Part shown: one piece after another, positions 48,430 through 58,687 of the stretch
Layout: the number at the start of each line of letters is the position of its first letter
How positions within the stretch are numbered: position 1 is the first letter of the stretch
NCBI RefSeq assembly: GCF_963576615.1
Contig: NC_088711.1
Location: 17,516,182 to 17,580,181 of the forward strand
Source of the DNA: Watersipora subatra
Lineage: Eukaryota > Bryozoa > Gymnolaemata > Cheilostomatida > Watersiporidae
Length of the DNA stretch: 64,000 nucleotides
Direction of reading: 5' to 3'
Notes under the pieces: model-generated
Told to the model about the DNA's origin: nothing
Seen by the model: only the letters and a program-made list of their open reading frames with translations
Databases searched by the model: none
Made by a program: the position numbers and the translations under genes

Positions 48430-48775
48430 AAAAAATTGTTTCCTCACCCGGGTTAACCCATTTGGGTGGTAATTTTTGCTCTAACTCGGGTCTCCTACCA
48501 GAGACCTGGGAGTTTGAGCACTCAACCGTTTTTGAACCAGTAGCTCATTTGTCACTGCCTTGTCCTGGTTCAGCTACAGGCAGTGCAGACCTTGTTTGGT
48601 CAGGCGACACCCAAGCCAGCACGGCTTTGATTATTGCACTCTTTATAGAGGTTGTAAACAATATACAGGCAAGGGTCTTGTCTAAGGACCTGCCAGAAGG
48701 ATGCAGTTGTTGGGGTTTGAACCTAGGACCCAATGATAAGTGTCCCAATACCTTACCAACTGCACCATCTGTCCC

Positions 48776-48776
<1 letters not shown>
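48430..48776 (-). repeat. tRNA-derived SINE
   Basis: On the minus strand the unit starts near 48776. Its A box is TGGTGCAGTTGGTAAGG (inverse of 48751-48767) and its B box GGTTCAAACCC (inverse of 48713-48723). About 270 bp of body follows, including CTGGCAGGTCCTTAGACAAG. The 5' side abuts a TA microsatellite. It sits in the MULE, so it inserted later or was carried along. The plus-strand 131-codon frame through it is an artefact. Confidence 0.75.
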
Positions 48777-48840
<64 letters not shown>

Positions 48841-48841
48841 C
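48777..48841. repeat. (TA)n microsatellite
   Basis: A pure TA dinucleotide run of about 60 bp at the head of the SINE. It may have grown from the insertion site. Confidence 0.95.
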
Positions 48842-48921
48842 ATTTAAACTTGTTTAAATGTATATACACATATAAATGTAATATGTTTTAACTTGTAATT
48901 AACCACAGTCTCAGAGCATAC

Positions 48922-49078
48922 CGGCATTGAGTAGGACAGTAAAGCTCTTGTCTGGCTGCTTGACCACATATTTCACCTTGTGTCTCAGCTCATATTCTTT
49001 TATGCATTTTTGGAGATCACCTGAATTGCCGAATGCACATACAGTATACACCGTAATGGAGTAGCCACCGTCTTTAAG
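48922..49078 (-). CDS. Possible exon on the opposite strand inside the MULE
   Basis: The minus-strand acceptor is TTTATTTACAG (49079 and above), and the donor after AATGCCG is GTATGC. The 157-nt segment is open throughout: LKDGGYSITVYTVCAFGN, then DLQKCIKEYELRHKVKYVV and KSFTVLLNA. Composition and splice borders look genuine. The family is not recognised. It may be part of a second gene of the MULE or captured host sequence. Confidence 0.45.
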
Positions 49079-49493
49079 CTGTAAATAAACAGAATGAGTA
49101 ATGTAACAGAACTTTAGGAAGTAATACCGGTAATTGGTTTCGACTGCTACTAAGAAAGGTCTAGGTCTACTGCATATCTACTGACCCATGCCATCTTGTT
49201 TTAAAGGGTGATGCCGACAGGAAAAAAGGCACAAAGTACAGTTGCGGTTGTTTCAAGTAAATTAGTAATGTTATGCACGGTATAAATATGATACACTGTA
49301 CTCACTTGTAGCTAGTAATAATATTATTCCTTGTTTTGGCTAGACCTGTGATTCTGATTCTGATTCTGATTAAAAAGAGTCTCGAGACCTCAAAAGGAGG
49401 AAGTGGAGACCGTTTGCATAGATTGTATAAGAATAAAAATTTATCTATTTGAACAAGTGAATTTAAAACATCAATTAATAAAACTTTCCTGTT

Positions 49494-49790
49494 CTAATGA
49501 TCTCCCAATCTAATATCCCGAGAAGTTCGTGGAATGAAGCTATTAAAATATGTGTTTGTGTTGCAGGCGATTGCCTTTGGAGCGTTAGACCGAGATGATC
49601 TGGTGTCATACTGGTGTGGTTGGGACATTAAAAAATTAAAACTTTCAATTAGCGCTGAGTGCGTGCTATTAGATAAAATGTTTATTAAAAGGTTGAGTCT
49701 TGCTCGTTTTCTTCTGATCTCTAAAACTTCCAACTGGATATTCTCTCGAGCTTCCGTGATAATTATGATTGACTGAGATTTAAGCCAACC
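49494..49790 (-). pseudogene. Non-LTR retrotransposon reverse-transcriptase C-terminal fragment
   Basis: Minus-strand translation gives LEVLEIRRKRARLNLLINIL, followed by YDTRSSRSNAPK and NTYFNSFIPRTSRD. This is the tail pattern of LINE reverse transcriptases (xxLxxRRxxARLxxxYKI, YxTRSS, SFFPRTxRxWN) of the CR1/Jockey/L2 type. The frame ends just after PRTSRD, where intact proteins continue REWNxLP. It is a 5'-truncated fragment inside the MULE. Confidence 0.7.
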
Positions 49791-51288
49791 TTCCGTCTTA
49801 ATAAATTTAGACAGTCACAATGTACAATTTTCCATCACACTCAACTTCTCACACAACAAATGACAACACTAACAAAGAGATAAAGGGTTGGGAGTTTGGG
49901 ATATTAACGCAAATATTTCGTAATAAAATAATTCTTGTGGTAAATAGGCCTAATAAACAAGAACACACAGAAAAACCAGCACACCACGAAAGGAGAACAC
50001 AAAGTTCAATAACAATGATGCCGAACTTTGTGTTCTTTTTCTGGGATGTACTAGCCTGTACACAAGCCAAACAGGGGTTTATATACATGCTAGTGATGCA
50101 CAGGTTGTTGTGGTTGTTTCATCAATTTACAACAAGACTCCACTCAGCAACTACTCACCTCAGGTTGAGCTAGCAGCAAAATGAAGATGATGCACTATTC
50201 CAAACAGATCATGGTTATTTATTTTCTCAAACAACTACACGCAAGAAAGGAGTGAGAAAATAAAGCGGGTTGTTGCGAGTGTTTTATAAGCACTCACCAC
50301 GTCTTCACTAGCTTGAAGCAGGAAAAAGAATGCTATTCAATTCACCCTTGTATATACATGTATATACTTAGGGGCCTCAATAAGCTAAAAAAGTTACAAT
50401 AAGCTGAGAAAGCTACATAATCCTGCAAGCCTGTCCGATAGACTTTTTCTTCTAAAGCCTAGCTGGCTTCCTTAACCTAAGTTCCTGTAACATAGTCAGG
50501 TACCCGAGATACGCGTGCATAAACACAAGCGAGACTTTTCTGATGGGATATTTCTACCGTATATACCGCATGCCTAGGGCGCACGACTTTTCTGATGGGA
50601 ACTAGCTTTTACCATTTCACGAGGGCGGCGGAGAAGGCCGTGGACGCGTTTGTGAATAACAACTTCGCGGGGATTCATCGTATCCCGCAACTGCTAAATA
50701 CATGTATGTAGCTTGACAGCGTTCCAAGTACTTTTACGTTTACGACAAATGAAAAGCTTATTGGACAATTCACTTGACTTATCGCCAAGAAGTCGATTTT
50801 CAAACCAATAAACGCGTTCAACGGAATCGCTGAATATATTCTACTTAGCAGAAGCCGATCCCCAATGTTACGCAGACGACATTTGTATTTCCAACAGGCA
50901 AAAAGCTACCGTACCCACTGTAAATTCAAATTTTAAGCAAAGAGTAGCTAGTTTAATTCAGCATAGACAATTTATATTATACAATCATATGTAAGTATAG
51001 ATAACGGAAGTTTATAAACATGATGGAGCATAGAAATGCTAACAAATTTAAGAACCGTTCGTGCACTTATCCTGAAACTTAAATTTATGTTCACAGCCAT
51101 TTTATGAAATTTTATATGAATATTTTGAAATTTGATAATAATTGTAACATTAAAAAAAATCTATGTGCCTTTGACGCTATGCAGCAATGTTTCTGATATG
51201 AATAACAACTTTTTTGTATGCCATATATACCTGTCTATCTGCATTGCTGTCTGAGGTTTAGTTCTAAGAAAAACGACTGTGCCACAAT

Positions 51289-51466
51289 CATACCTGCCAA
51301 CTCTCACGCATTGGGCGTGAGACTCACGCAATCACCCCAAAGAAAAGCTGGAAATGCGTGAGATTTTTGCCCCAATTTCCACAATTTTATATGTACTATC
51401 ATTGATACATCAATTGCCCCAAACCCAAATCTCACGCATTGCCCCACTCTTGGGTTGGCAGGTCTG
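51289..51466. mobile_element. hAT-type MITE, 178 bp, 8-bp target duplication
   Basis: Ends CATACCTGCCAAC and GTTGGCAGGTCTG are imperfect inverted repeats flanked by the perfect duplication GCCACAAT (51281-51288 and 51467-51474). The body contains repeated CTCACGCA(T/A)T and TGCGTGAG motifs able to fold back. No coding. Confidence 0.85.
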
Positions 51467-51839
51467 GCCACAATTTATTTCATGTCTTTCATATTTTTTG
51501 GATTTGTAATTTTACAACGGTGCAGTAAAACTTAAAATCAAAAAACATATTCTAGCAAACAAACTCTTTCAAAGGAGTGGTGGTCATAAAAAGGGTTGTG
51601 GGGAAATAATGGCACTAGTGCCCATAACATCAAGCTTATCAAGGCTCAGAGGGTCTCGGCAATTAATAGCAACAACAAGGGAGGCTACTTTTCTTACTGG
51701 TGTTAGCGCTACCCTAAGAGAACTCGCTGGGCGCCACACTAGTCTTCTGGATTCCCTGTGCCATGGTCTTGGTGAAACTGCTCTTCTCTCATCCTACCTG
51801 CAGATGCGTTCTGGAGATGTTGCAGGTGACGTTTCTGTA

Positions 51840-51990
51840 CTCACAGATCACCGATGAGCCTCCGCCACACATTCATCCAGTGTCACCCAGGTGGGGAAGA
51901 CACTTTCACAAGAACGACAAGTCAGTTTTCCACATGGCACCTCTGCGTCGATGCAACTTACTCAGCGAGGCCGAAGCGCTTTGAACATTT
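51840..51990 (-). pseudogene. Possible degenerate C2H2-type zinc finger
   Basis: Minus-strand translation includes TCRSCESVF, then TLDECVAEAHR: C-x2-C, F and L at the right spacing, C where the first histidine is expected, and H four residues later. Just upstream (other frame) KCSKRFGLAE also looks like half a finger. A stop follows directly. The pattern is suggestive only. Confidence 0.25.
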
Positions 51991-52751
51991 AGCACCGGGA
52001 AACATGGTGAACCGATGAAAAGACAAGATGACCAAGCTGCTTATATAGAGAAAGAACTTTTGGGACAGAAGTTGACCTGGAAAAGGTGACAGACACCGTT
52101 TACTAAGCTTTATAGAATTTTTTCTGCAAATGACAATCTTTAAAGGTTGACTTGCAACAAAATTCACATCACAGTTATTTAGTATCAAAAGATTCACCAT
52201 GTCTTACTTGTTTGTGGTGTAGGTGCCAAATATGTGGAGATGTGATTAAAAGCTCTTAAAAGCTAAAAAACGAACAAAAAATCGCAGCCACACAAGACTG
52301 CCGTAGTTTGGATTCATTTCCCAAAATGGCTAAAATGTGACATAGTTGTGCGAGATGGTTTCTGTTTACACTTTCATGCAACCTTATTCGTCAAAATATT
52401 TTTACAAATATACTTCACGCTTGCAATAAAAACCATGTCTATTGTTCTTACGCGTCTATTTTAGCGGCATCGTAATGCTGCAACTTTGAGCACTGATATC
52501 TCAAAACCTACCATAAAAATATGTTTAATTTTTTAATATTAGCTTGAACAATTGCATATCATCTTCTGATAAACATGATGAGCCTTTTGGTCCGCTGTGA
52601 TTGTCAAAAAATGCTGTGGAAATTGTTCGCGCCATATGGCGGAAATTGTAAGTCACATGATCAGATAATGTTAGTTTCAGTTCAAGTTTGATCTATCGCA
52701 AATAGCAGACACGCTTTCTTGTATTAAACTTGTTAATTTCAATTCGTCATA

Positions 52752-54731
52752 ATGTCTAACGCGCCACATCGTGTTTGTGCAGCTGCCAAGCTGAGAAGCA
52801 CCTTTTTTCTTGGCCAAGAGCAGAAAAAAGACCAAACCTTCACCAGGGCGTGGAGCAACTGGGTGAAGCTGGATGTGACAAACTTTATTTATTCGCCTGC
52901 TTACTCTTACCTTTGTTTTCTCCATTTCAAAGACGACATGTTTTCTAACCGGTTTGCATACTCCACATGTCACCAAAGCACGTGAGTAATTTATTTTATA
53001 AACTACTTGTATTAGTAGTAGTAACTCAGGTTATTTTCTAGTATTCTCCTAATACTACTGTATTAATCTATATTTAATATTACAACATTAATGTCATTTA
53101 ATAGTAATATGATATTATTAGTATTTTATCTTTTTAATTACATGTATTATTCTTATTATAATAACAAAACTAATTCATACTGCATATCTATCTGTAAAAC
53201 GTAATATATTAATCTATAATTGATAAAATAACGTTATAAGTTTCACGATTAATTTCGCCAAATTTCTTAACCCCACTCACTTATAGATATGTTATATAAA
53301 ATAGTTATTGTCATTTTCTGGTATCATCGTTAATAGCATATTAATATTATTAGATGATTATTATTAGTATTAGATGATGAAGAGTTTGTGCCAACCACTG
53401 AAGACTGGGAAGAGTTTGAGCGCTATGTTGGCCAGCGTCAAACGCTCTCCAATTACATGTAAGATGGAGCTGAACTTAACCAAACTTGACAAAATATAAA
53501 GAATATCCATAGAGTTATTACTCACATTTTTATGTTTACAATATCATGGATTCTGATAAGGTTTTGTAAAATCTGTGTCATGATTGCATGGCTATATATT
53601 TATTCTTTTTCTGATCAAGCAAATATGATATAAAAACTGGAAATGATGTTGTACAAATCTTATTGCAAGTCAACTATTGTGTTGTGATTTCAGACCCGAA
53701 TCCTCCTTCAAAGAGGAAAAAATAATAGTAAGTGTGACAGCACTCCAGCGACTATTTCACTGTCACGCCTGCGCCCTCCCCTGCTCATTCACGATGGTGC
53801 GAGAAGGCGGGTGGGTAGAGTTCAAGGTTACATGTGCCTCCTGTCACCAATCGTACACTTGGGAAACAACTGCCAGGGTGAACAGAGCTCACGTCATCAA
53901 CCCCCTGCTGGCAGCTGCATCACTCTTTTCTGGCTGATGCCTTAGGCAGAACCTCCGTTTTCTGTCGCTCCTGAACATCGCGATACCAAGCCCCAGCGTT
54001 TGCCTCAACCAACAAAGAAAATACTTATATGGTGTGAGTGTTAATATTTACCCATAAACTTGGAAAATGTGAGTAAAAGCTTGGCACACTAATTGAATAA
54101 CGACATTTAGAAACAATTTTTTTCTTGAAATGAAAATATGTCATCCTTCAAGCGAAATATATTATAATTTAAAATTCTGATTCTTCATCATAATATAGCA
54201 CAAAAAGGGGGAAGAGAATTCTACATTCTTAGACTAATGATAATGATACAAATTAATCTTGTATAATGAAGTTGTACAATATTTTACAGTGTATTGCTGA
54301 GCAGTACACCCTGCATAACGAGGGATTGATGGCAGCAATCGATTGGGAGCTTGATTTGGCAGGTGACGGTAGATGCGATAGTCCGGGGCATTGCGCACTA
54401 TACGGGGCCTACACTATGATGGATCAGAGCTGCGGTTTAATAGTCAGCAGCCATCTTGTCAAGGTAAAACTTTGACAGTTTTTACTTCACAGCCTGACAA
54501 AAACCCAAATTTTTTAGTAGTTATCAATACATAAACATGAAGTTGCTGATCTAGCTAAATAATTCATTCAAATAATGTGAAAGTGATTGTTGGTTGTAAC
54601 TTTCTTTACATTGCAGTCAACGGAGACCACCAGCTCTAACGCCATGGAGCTGGAAGGCTTCAAGCGATGCTCGTCCGATCTAATTTTCCACGGCCTGAGA
54701 GTGAGGTCCATTACAACGGATGTTGTTACAA
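52752..54731 (+). pseudogene. Kolobok transposase with N-terminal THAP-like domain, inactivated and truncated
   Basis: Exon 1 (52752-52981, donor GTGAGT) begins MSNAPHRVCAAAKL and ends with YLCFLHFKDDMF, a THAP C-x2-H block; the second Cys of the usual first pair is not evident. A second coding block (to 53458, EEFVPTTEDWEEFERYVG) cannot be joined to exon 1 in frame. Exon 3 (53694-54033) has a cysteine-rich block (CHACALPCS, CASCHQSYTW) and LLAAASLFSG, an in-frame TGA (53935-53937), then LRQNLRFLSLLNIAIPSPSV in the same frame. Exon 4 (54290-54463) encodes LAGDGRCDSPGHCALYGAYT, containing a likely catalytic D. Exon 5 (from 54617) encodes SSNAMELEGFKR and RSITTD, likely around a second catalytic acid. 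Homology then stops at the inverted-repeat insert; the rest of the catalytic domain is absent. The element would need a transposase from elsewhere. Confidence 0.75.
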
Positions 54732-54929
54732 AGGTTGTGTGCATACCGCAAGCTTGTGTTTTGGCTTATGCCGCAAATTCGTCGCGGTGAGCGACGGCCT
54801 CTACCTGCTGGCTTGGTGTCTAAGATTCGGGCTCTTTTCTCACCAACGGATGATGAAGAAGAGTTTGCAGACTTGCAAACAAGATTTGCGGCATAAGCCA
54901 AAACACAAGATTGAGGTATGCACACAACC
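54732..54929. mobile_element. Nested inverted-repeat insert (198 bp) in the Kolobok transposase
   Basis: Left arm 54732-54779 (AGGTTGTGTGCATACCGCAA...) and right arm 54881-54929 (inverse, ...GGTATGCACACAACCT) are nearly complementary over about 47 bp. The ~100-bp centre is GC-richer than the surroundings. It interrupts the transposase just after SITTD. No target duplication is clear, so it could be a MITE or a rearranged segment. Confidence 0.6.
54768..54896 (+). other. Small ORF (42 aa) across the inverted-repeat insert
   Basis: It runs from ATG in the left arm to TAA in the right arm: MPQIRRGERRPLPAGLVSKI, then FSPTDDEEEFADLQTRFAA. A basic first half followed by an acidic, helix-like second half looks protein-like. 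No family is recognised, and it may be a captured exon piece. Confidence 0.3.
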
Positions 54930-55229
54930 TTTTCCGAGCATTTGGCGATGGCTCTCCAAATGGGAATAGATTATCTACCAAAACAATTATTGAAAAACAA
55001 TAATTGCTGATCAAAATAATCTCGATCTTTATATAATAAAATCATAAAACTAATACACTCTACTGTAGTGAGTGTACAAGCCAAATATAACAGTTCTCCT
55101 TGTGTTCCACGAGTTCAGAATATGTGTGTTCAACCGATGCATTAAATGTGTAACACAAGAATTGTAGATAATGCTTGACACATTAGCATAGCTTTGGTGT
55201 TGTTGGCATTAAATGAAAATCCAACTCAC

Positions 55230-56562
55230 TATGATATCGCAGGTAATTATTCCACCCCAACTCAAGGGGTGCAGGCGCCACAAGTTCGTCTACACCAGGA
55301 TGCATACACGGGCATTCATGCTCCCCGCGGTCATGGAGACGATGCGCAAACTCAGCATCATGGCAGCACAAACATTCAGGAAGAGATGGCATGTCTTGAC
55401 AGCGCTTGCAGACACACCACTCTGTAGCCGGTGGTATTAGCTCCTAAAGAAATGAACAGATATGTCCACAGGTGTCCTTTAGCGGGATATTGCCAAAGCC
55501 AAGACCAAGCCGTAGTCTACACACACAAAAAACAACAAAGGTCCACGTAGTTATGAGCAAAAACAAAAGTATCCACCCAAATATCTCACCAATGCAATGA
55601 GCAGCACACACAAAAACTAAACCAATCGACAGAGCCACCCATCATGTCAAAATATTCCAAGTTTCAAGTCATGTCTTGCACAACTCACCTTATGGTTTCT
55701 CAAAACTTGTCCCAAAGTCCCTATTAATTTGAGACTGTCCAATTGCTGTTTTAGAAATGGTCGTCGCTAGCCTAACCTAATGTCCTGATTCAACATCTCA
55801 CCAACTATCGGGGCATTGCTAAAAGAGGGAATCAAAAAGTTCGGGGCACTCAGCAATGCCCCGATAGTTACTGAGATGTTGAATTAGGGCGTTAAGCTAG
55901 GCTAGCGGCGACCATTTCTTAAACAGCAATTGGACAGTCTCAAATTAATAGGGACTTTGGGACAAGTTTTGAGAAACCATAAAGTGAGTTGTGCAAGACA
56001 TGACTTGAAATATTTTGACATGATGGGTGGCTCTGTCAATTGGTTTAGTTTTTGTGTGTGCTGCTCATCGGATTGGTGAGATATTCGGGTGGATACTTTT
56101 GTTTTTGCTCATAACTACGTGGACCTTTGTTGTTTTTGTGTGCATGTAGACTACGGCCCGGTCTCGGCTTCGGCAATATCCTGCTAAAGGACACCTGTGG
56201 ATATGTCTATGCAACCATAGCTAATACATCAGGTCGATGTTATCCAACAGTATATCAGTGCAGCACTAGATCTAAATATTAAAATTGTTAATGTTGTCAT
56301 TCGAGAAAAATCTGTAATTATTTTTTCGAATTATTTTTTCGCAATATGAAGCGATAATTATCATCATTAAAATCATATATATATATAATAATATTCGTTC
56401 TATCACTCTCTAGCTAAAACTATTACTACTAGCTAGCTTGGCACATAAGAGCTGGCTAGTGGCGGTGCTTACTTGCTGGGAGGTTTGATTCTGATGAGGA
56501 TCTTCTTCAGATAGAGCATCAGGCTCGAAACGCCAGGGTCTTAACTCTTCAGAATTTGACAT
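55230..56562 (-). CDS. P2X7-type cysteine-rich (ballast) domain protein of the Kolobok element, partial
   Basis: Exon 1 (56562-56473, 30 codons) starts MSNSEELRPWRFEPDALSEE with a clean GTAAGC donor. Exon 2 (55443-55230) starts after TTTCTTTAG in the same phase. It encodes EWCVCKRCQDMPSLPECLCC, the WCxCxxCxxM(P)xxxExxCC signature of the P2X7 intracellular zinc-binding domain, then further Cys/His (CHDAEFAH, ECPCMHPGV). The donor after RYH-A is GTGAGT, phase 1. Later exons, where related proteins continue with an RWCWG-type block, are not found before the truncated transposase, so the gene seems 3'-truncated. Many invertebrate ballast-domain proteins are annotated 'P2X7-like' without any channel domain. 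Here the gene is clearly inside a TTAA-flanked transposon and convergent with its transposase. Its role in the element is unknown. Confidence 0.75.
55460..56206. repeat. Foldback palindrome, two ~355-bp arms
   Basis: The left arm (about 55460-55820) and right arm (about 55852-56206) are inverted copies with a ~31-bp spacer. The inner edges read GGGGCATTGCT and AGCAATGCCCC; the outer edges read TCCACAGGTGTCC and its inverse. Scattered substitutions between the arms (for example AGCGGGATATT versus AGCAGGATATT) argue against a recent assembly artefact. It fills most of intron 1 of the ballast-domain gene. A transcript through it would form a long dsRNA hairpin. Confidence 0.88.
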
Positions 56563-57167
56563 TTTTATGATCGCAGCTCAGACATGTACACGCACGTTAA
56601 ATTGTCGGACGGAATGGCCAAGCTGAAACTGTAAAGTAGCGAGCATCTATATTTGATATGGGGTCTTAGGTAAAACCCGAAGTGTTTGTCATAAACTATT
56701 GCTACGATAAGTTTTATATTGAGCTTTTTATTGGCCTTTCAATTCACGCGAGAACATCACGTGACAAGACAATAACCAAAATCCGTGGATACGTCATCGA
56801 AATCAAGAGATTTCAATCTACGGCGGCTTTTCGTTTTTGAGCTTTTAAGAGCTTGTAATCACATTTTCACACATTTGGCACCTACAACACAACAGAGTAA
56901 GACATGGTGAATCTTGATACCAAATAACTGTAATGTGAATTTTGTTGCAAGTCAACCTTTAAAACAAATTTATTCCTGCTGTTTACATGCTAGTTAAAAT
57001 TTATTTATGTTTATGATTGCTTATCGAAGTAGTATAGGTATCTCTTCCAATTAGTTACTAGCTGGTAATATTCCTGTAAGTAATATTTTTACATTTGCCT
57101 TCATACCTTTTCTCGAGACTACTTTTTTGTTTTATTAGTTCTTGAGAGTACTGTTCCCTACATATTA

Positions 57168-58290
57168 CAGTGAAGTCTGCATAATTCAAACTTGAAAGGA
57201 CCAAGTCAAATAGTTTGAATTAGCCAGAGTTTGAATTATAAGAATCGTGCTATATCTTGTATTTTACATTAGATTAATAACGTACTCTCGATGGTCTGTT
57301 AAGCATTGTGAGTTCTCAATGTATCTTATACTTGTCTATGTAGCATTAAATACTGTATTTTTCAATTTAAGTGTTACTGATTTACTCAAGAATAGAAATA
57401 CTATATAAAGTATGAATAAAGTACATATGTATTTTATTGATCATATGTTTATTTCAATGTACAGTACATGTACACAATATTTACAGACACAGATTTATTG
57501 AACAGAAGAGTTTGTGAATTGTGTTATCAGAGTTCGTTTCAAAACTATACTTTACGCTATTTTCAATGTTGAATATTTGCTGATATTGTTCATCAAATCA
57601 AGAAGAGTCTTGGCCAACGAAAATAATCTTATCTTCATTTTTAATCTATGTTGATACAGTAAATTTAGAAGGTTTTTCTCTTTTATTATCTCACTTGATT
57701 TTACCCCTCTTTGAATTTTAAATAATATCCACCTTATACTGTTAAGTTTTTGTTTTGAAATACTGTTTCAATTCTGAAAACATGTTTGCCAAAGTAGAAA
57801 GAGCGCTGAATAAAGTTGTGATTGTTTATTAGCCTTGATTATTCACCTCTTTATACAAGATAAATGTTCACTATTGCTCAATTTTGATGCATAATCATAG
57901 TGCACAATCTTTTTTCACTGATTCCATTTTCAACTTTTTTTTCAAGTTCACACAATAAAGATGGCTTTACTAGTTGCGCAAGTTGCTCGATCAAGGTCGT
58001 ATGTTAGCTGCCACTCTGGAGCTTAACCTATGAAATTGACGCACCTCTCACATTCACCAAGGATTATATGTCACAGAAGTTGTGCTTGATTCTGTGATTG
58101 TGACTAATACTGATGTATTCAGCTCTGTTTATTTTTACACTTACTATCTTTTAGCTTGAATTGGCAAGTATTAATTCGAATTATTCAGACTAATTACAAT
58201 GGTAAATGGTATAGAGGGACACAGACCTAAAAAATGTTTGAATTAGGTAGGACTTTGAATTATCTGGGTCCGAAATATTCAGACTCCACT
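57168..58290. mobile_element. Pogo/Tigger-like non-autonomous element, about 1.1 kb
   Basis: The left end is CAGTGAAGTCTGCATAATTC, preceded by TA (57166-57167). The right end, read in reverse, is AGTGGAGTCTGAATATTTCG. Both ends carry repeated TTTGAATTA(T/G) motifs. The right TIR has lost its final G and TA. There is no transposase coding inside. Confidence 0.7.
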
Positions 58291-58687
58291 AAATGTAATT
58301 TTTCATGGTTTTTTGCTAATGTCAATCTTATTGCAACATAATGGCTAGCCGTCACTGAATAATCTTTTTATTGTTACGTATGTGAAAATCTTGCAAGTCA
58401 GCAGTTGGCATAGCGACATGATTGGTCAGTTCAAACAATCAGTATTAAGCTCTAGTCTGTCCTCTTATGCAATATAAATACTGCTGTAGTTTTTAGGTAG
58501 GCGAGCTTGTGTTTTGCTCCTGAATGAGACACTCAGTTTTATTGCTGTAATAAAATTGTTTATTAATTGGAAAAATTTTATGACTTTTGATCATTATTAA
58601 ATAACTAACAGCAAGCTCAGACAAGGTTGCAACAAAAATGGATAACTAAAGAGTTATTGTTCTTACAACGAGTTGATTTCCCTCCTT

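Larger units (their letters stand above)
44553..50613. mobile_element. MULE (Mutator-like) DNA transposon, 6.06 kb, 9-bp target duplication
   Basis: The left TIR (44553-44640) starts GGTAAAAGCTAGTTCCCATC and the right TIR (50529-50613) is its inverse. A perfect 9-bp duplication ATTTCACGA flanks the element (44544-44552 and 50614-50622). Each TIR carries the 15-bp motif CCCATCAGAAAAGTC twice, a likely transposase-binding site. A decayed, intron-bearing MULE transposase with a PHD finger lies on + (44788-47206). Two exon-like segments lie on - (48020-48150, 48922-49078). Inserted later are a tRNA-derived SINE, a TA microsatellite and a LINE reverse-transcriptase fragment. Long TIRs, a 9-bp duplication and MULE-type coding agree with one another. 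Confidence 0.9.
50623..52139. other. Spacer between MULE and Kolobok
   Basis: It holds a hAT MITE (51289-51466) and a locally GC-richer stretch (51600-52000) with a possible zinc-finger relic. The sequence right after the MULE (50623-50690) is GC-rich, unlike the left flank, and may be part of an old exon; nothing was recognised. Confidence 0.4.
52144..56958. mobile_element. Kolobok-type DNA transposon, 4.8 kb, TTAA-flanked, with two convergent genes
   Basis: The left end AGGTTGACTTGCAACAAAAT and right end ATTTTGTTGCAAGTCAACCT are perfect inverses at the tips and stay similar for roughly 130 bp inward. TTAA flanks both ends (52140-52143, 56959-56962). On + it encodes a THAP-type transposase (52752 to about 54731), and on - a protein with a P2X7-like cysteine-rich domain (56562-55230). 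TTAA targets plus a THAP transposase define Kolobok; piggyBac also uses TTAA but has an unrelated protein. The transposase is inactivated and truncated. A 198-bp inverted-repeat insert (54732-54929) and a ~750-bp foldback (55460-56206) lie inside. The 908-bp copy in TAF1A shares both ends. Confidence 0.85.

Noticed and set aside
48462-48857. 131-aa plus-strand ORF
   Set aside because: It runs through the antisense of a tRNA-derived SINE and a TA microsatellite.
55183-55427. Plus-strand ORFs of 75-77 aa at 55194 and 55213
   Set aside because: Shadows of the minus-strand ballast-domain exon, which has the conserved cysteine motif and in-phase splice sites.
52144-56958. piggyBac element because of the TTAA target
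   Set aside because: The encoded transposase has a THAP-like N-terminus and Kolobok-type motifs, not piggyBac ones.
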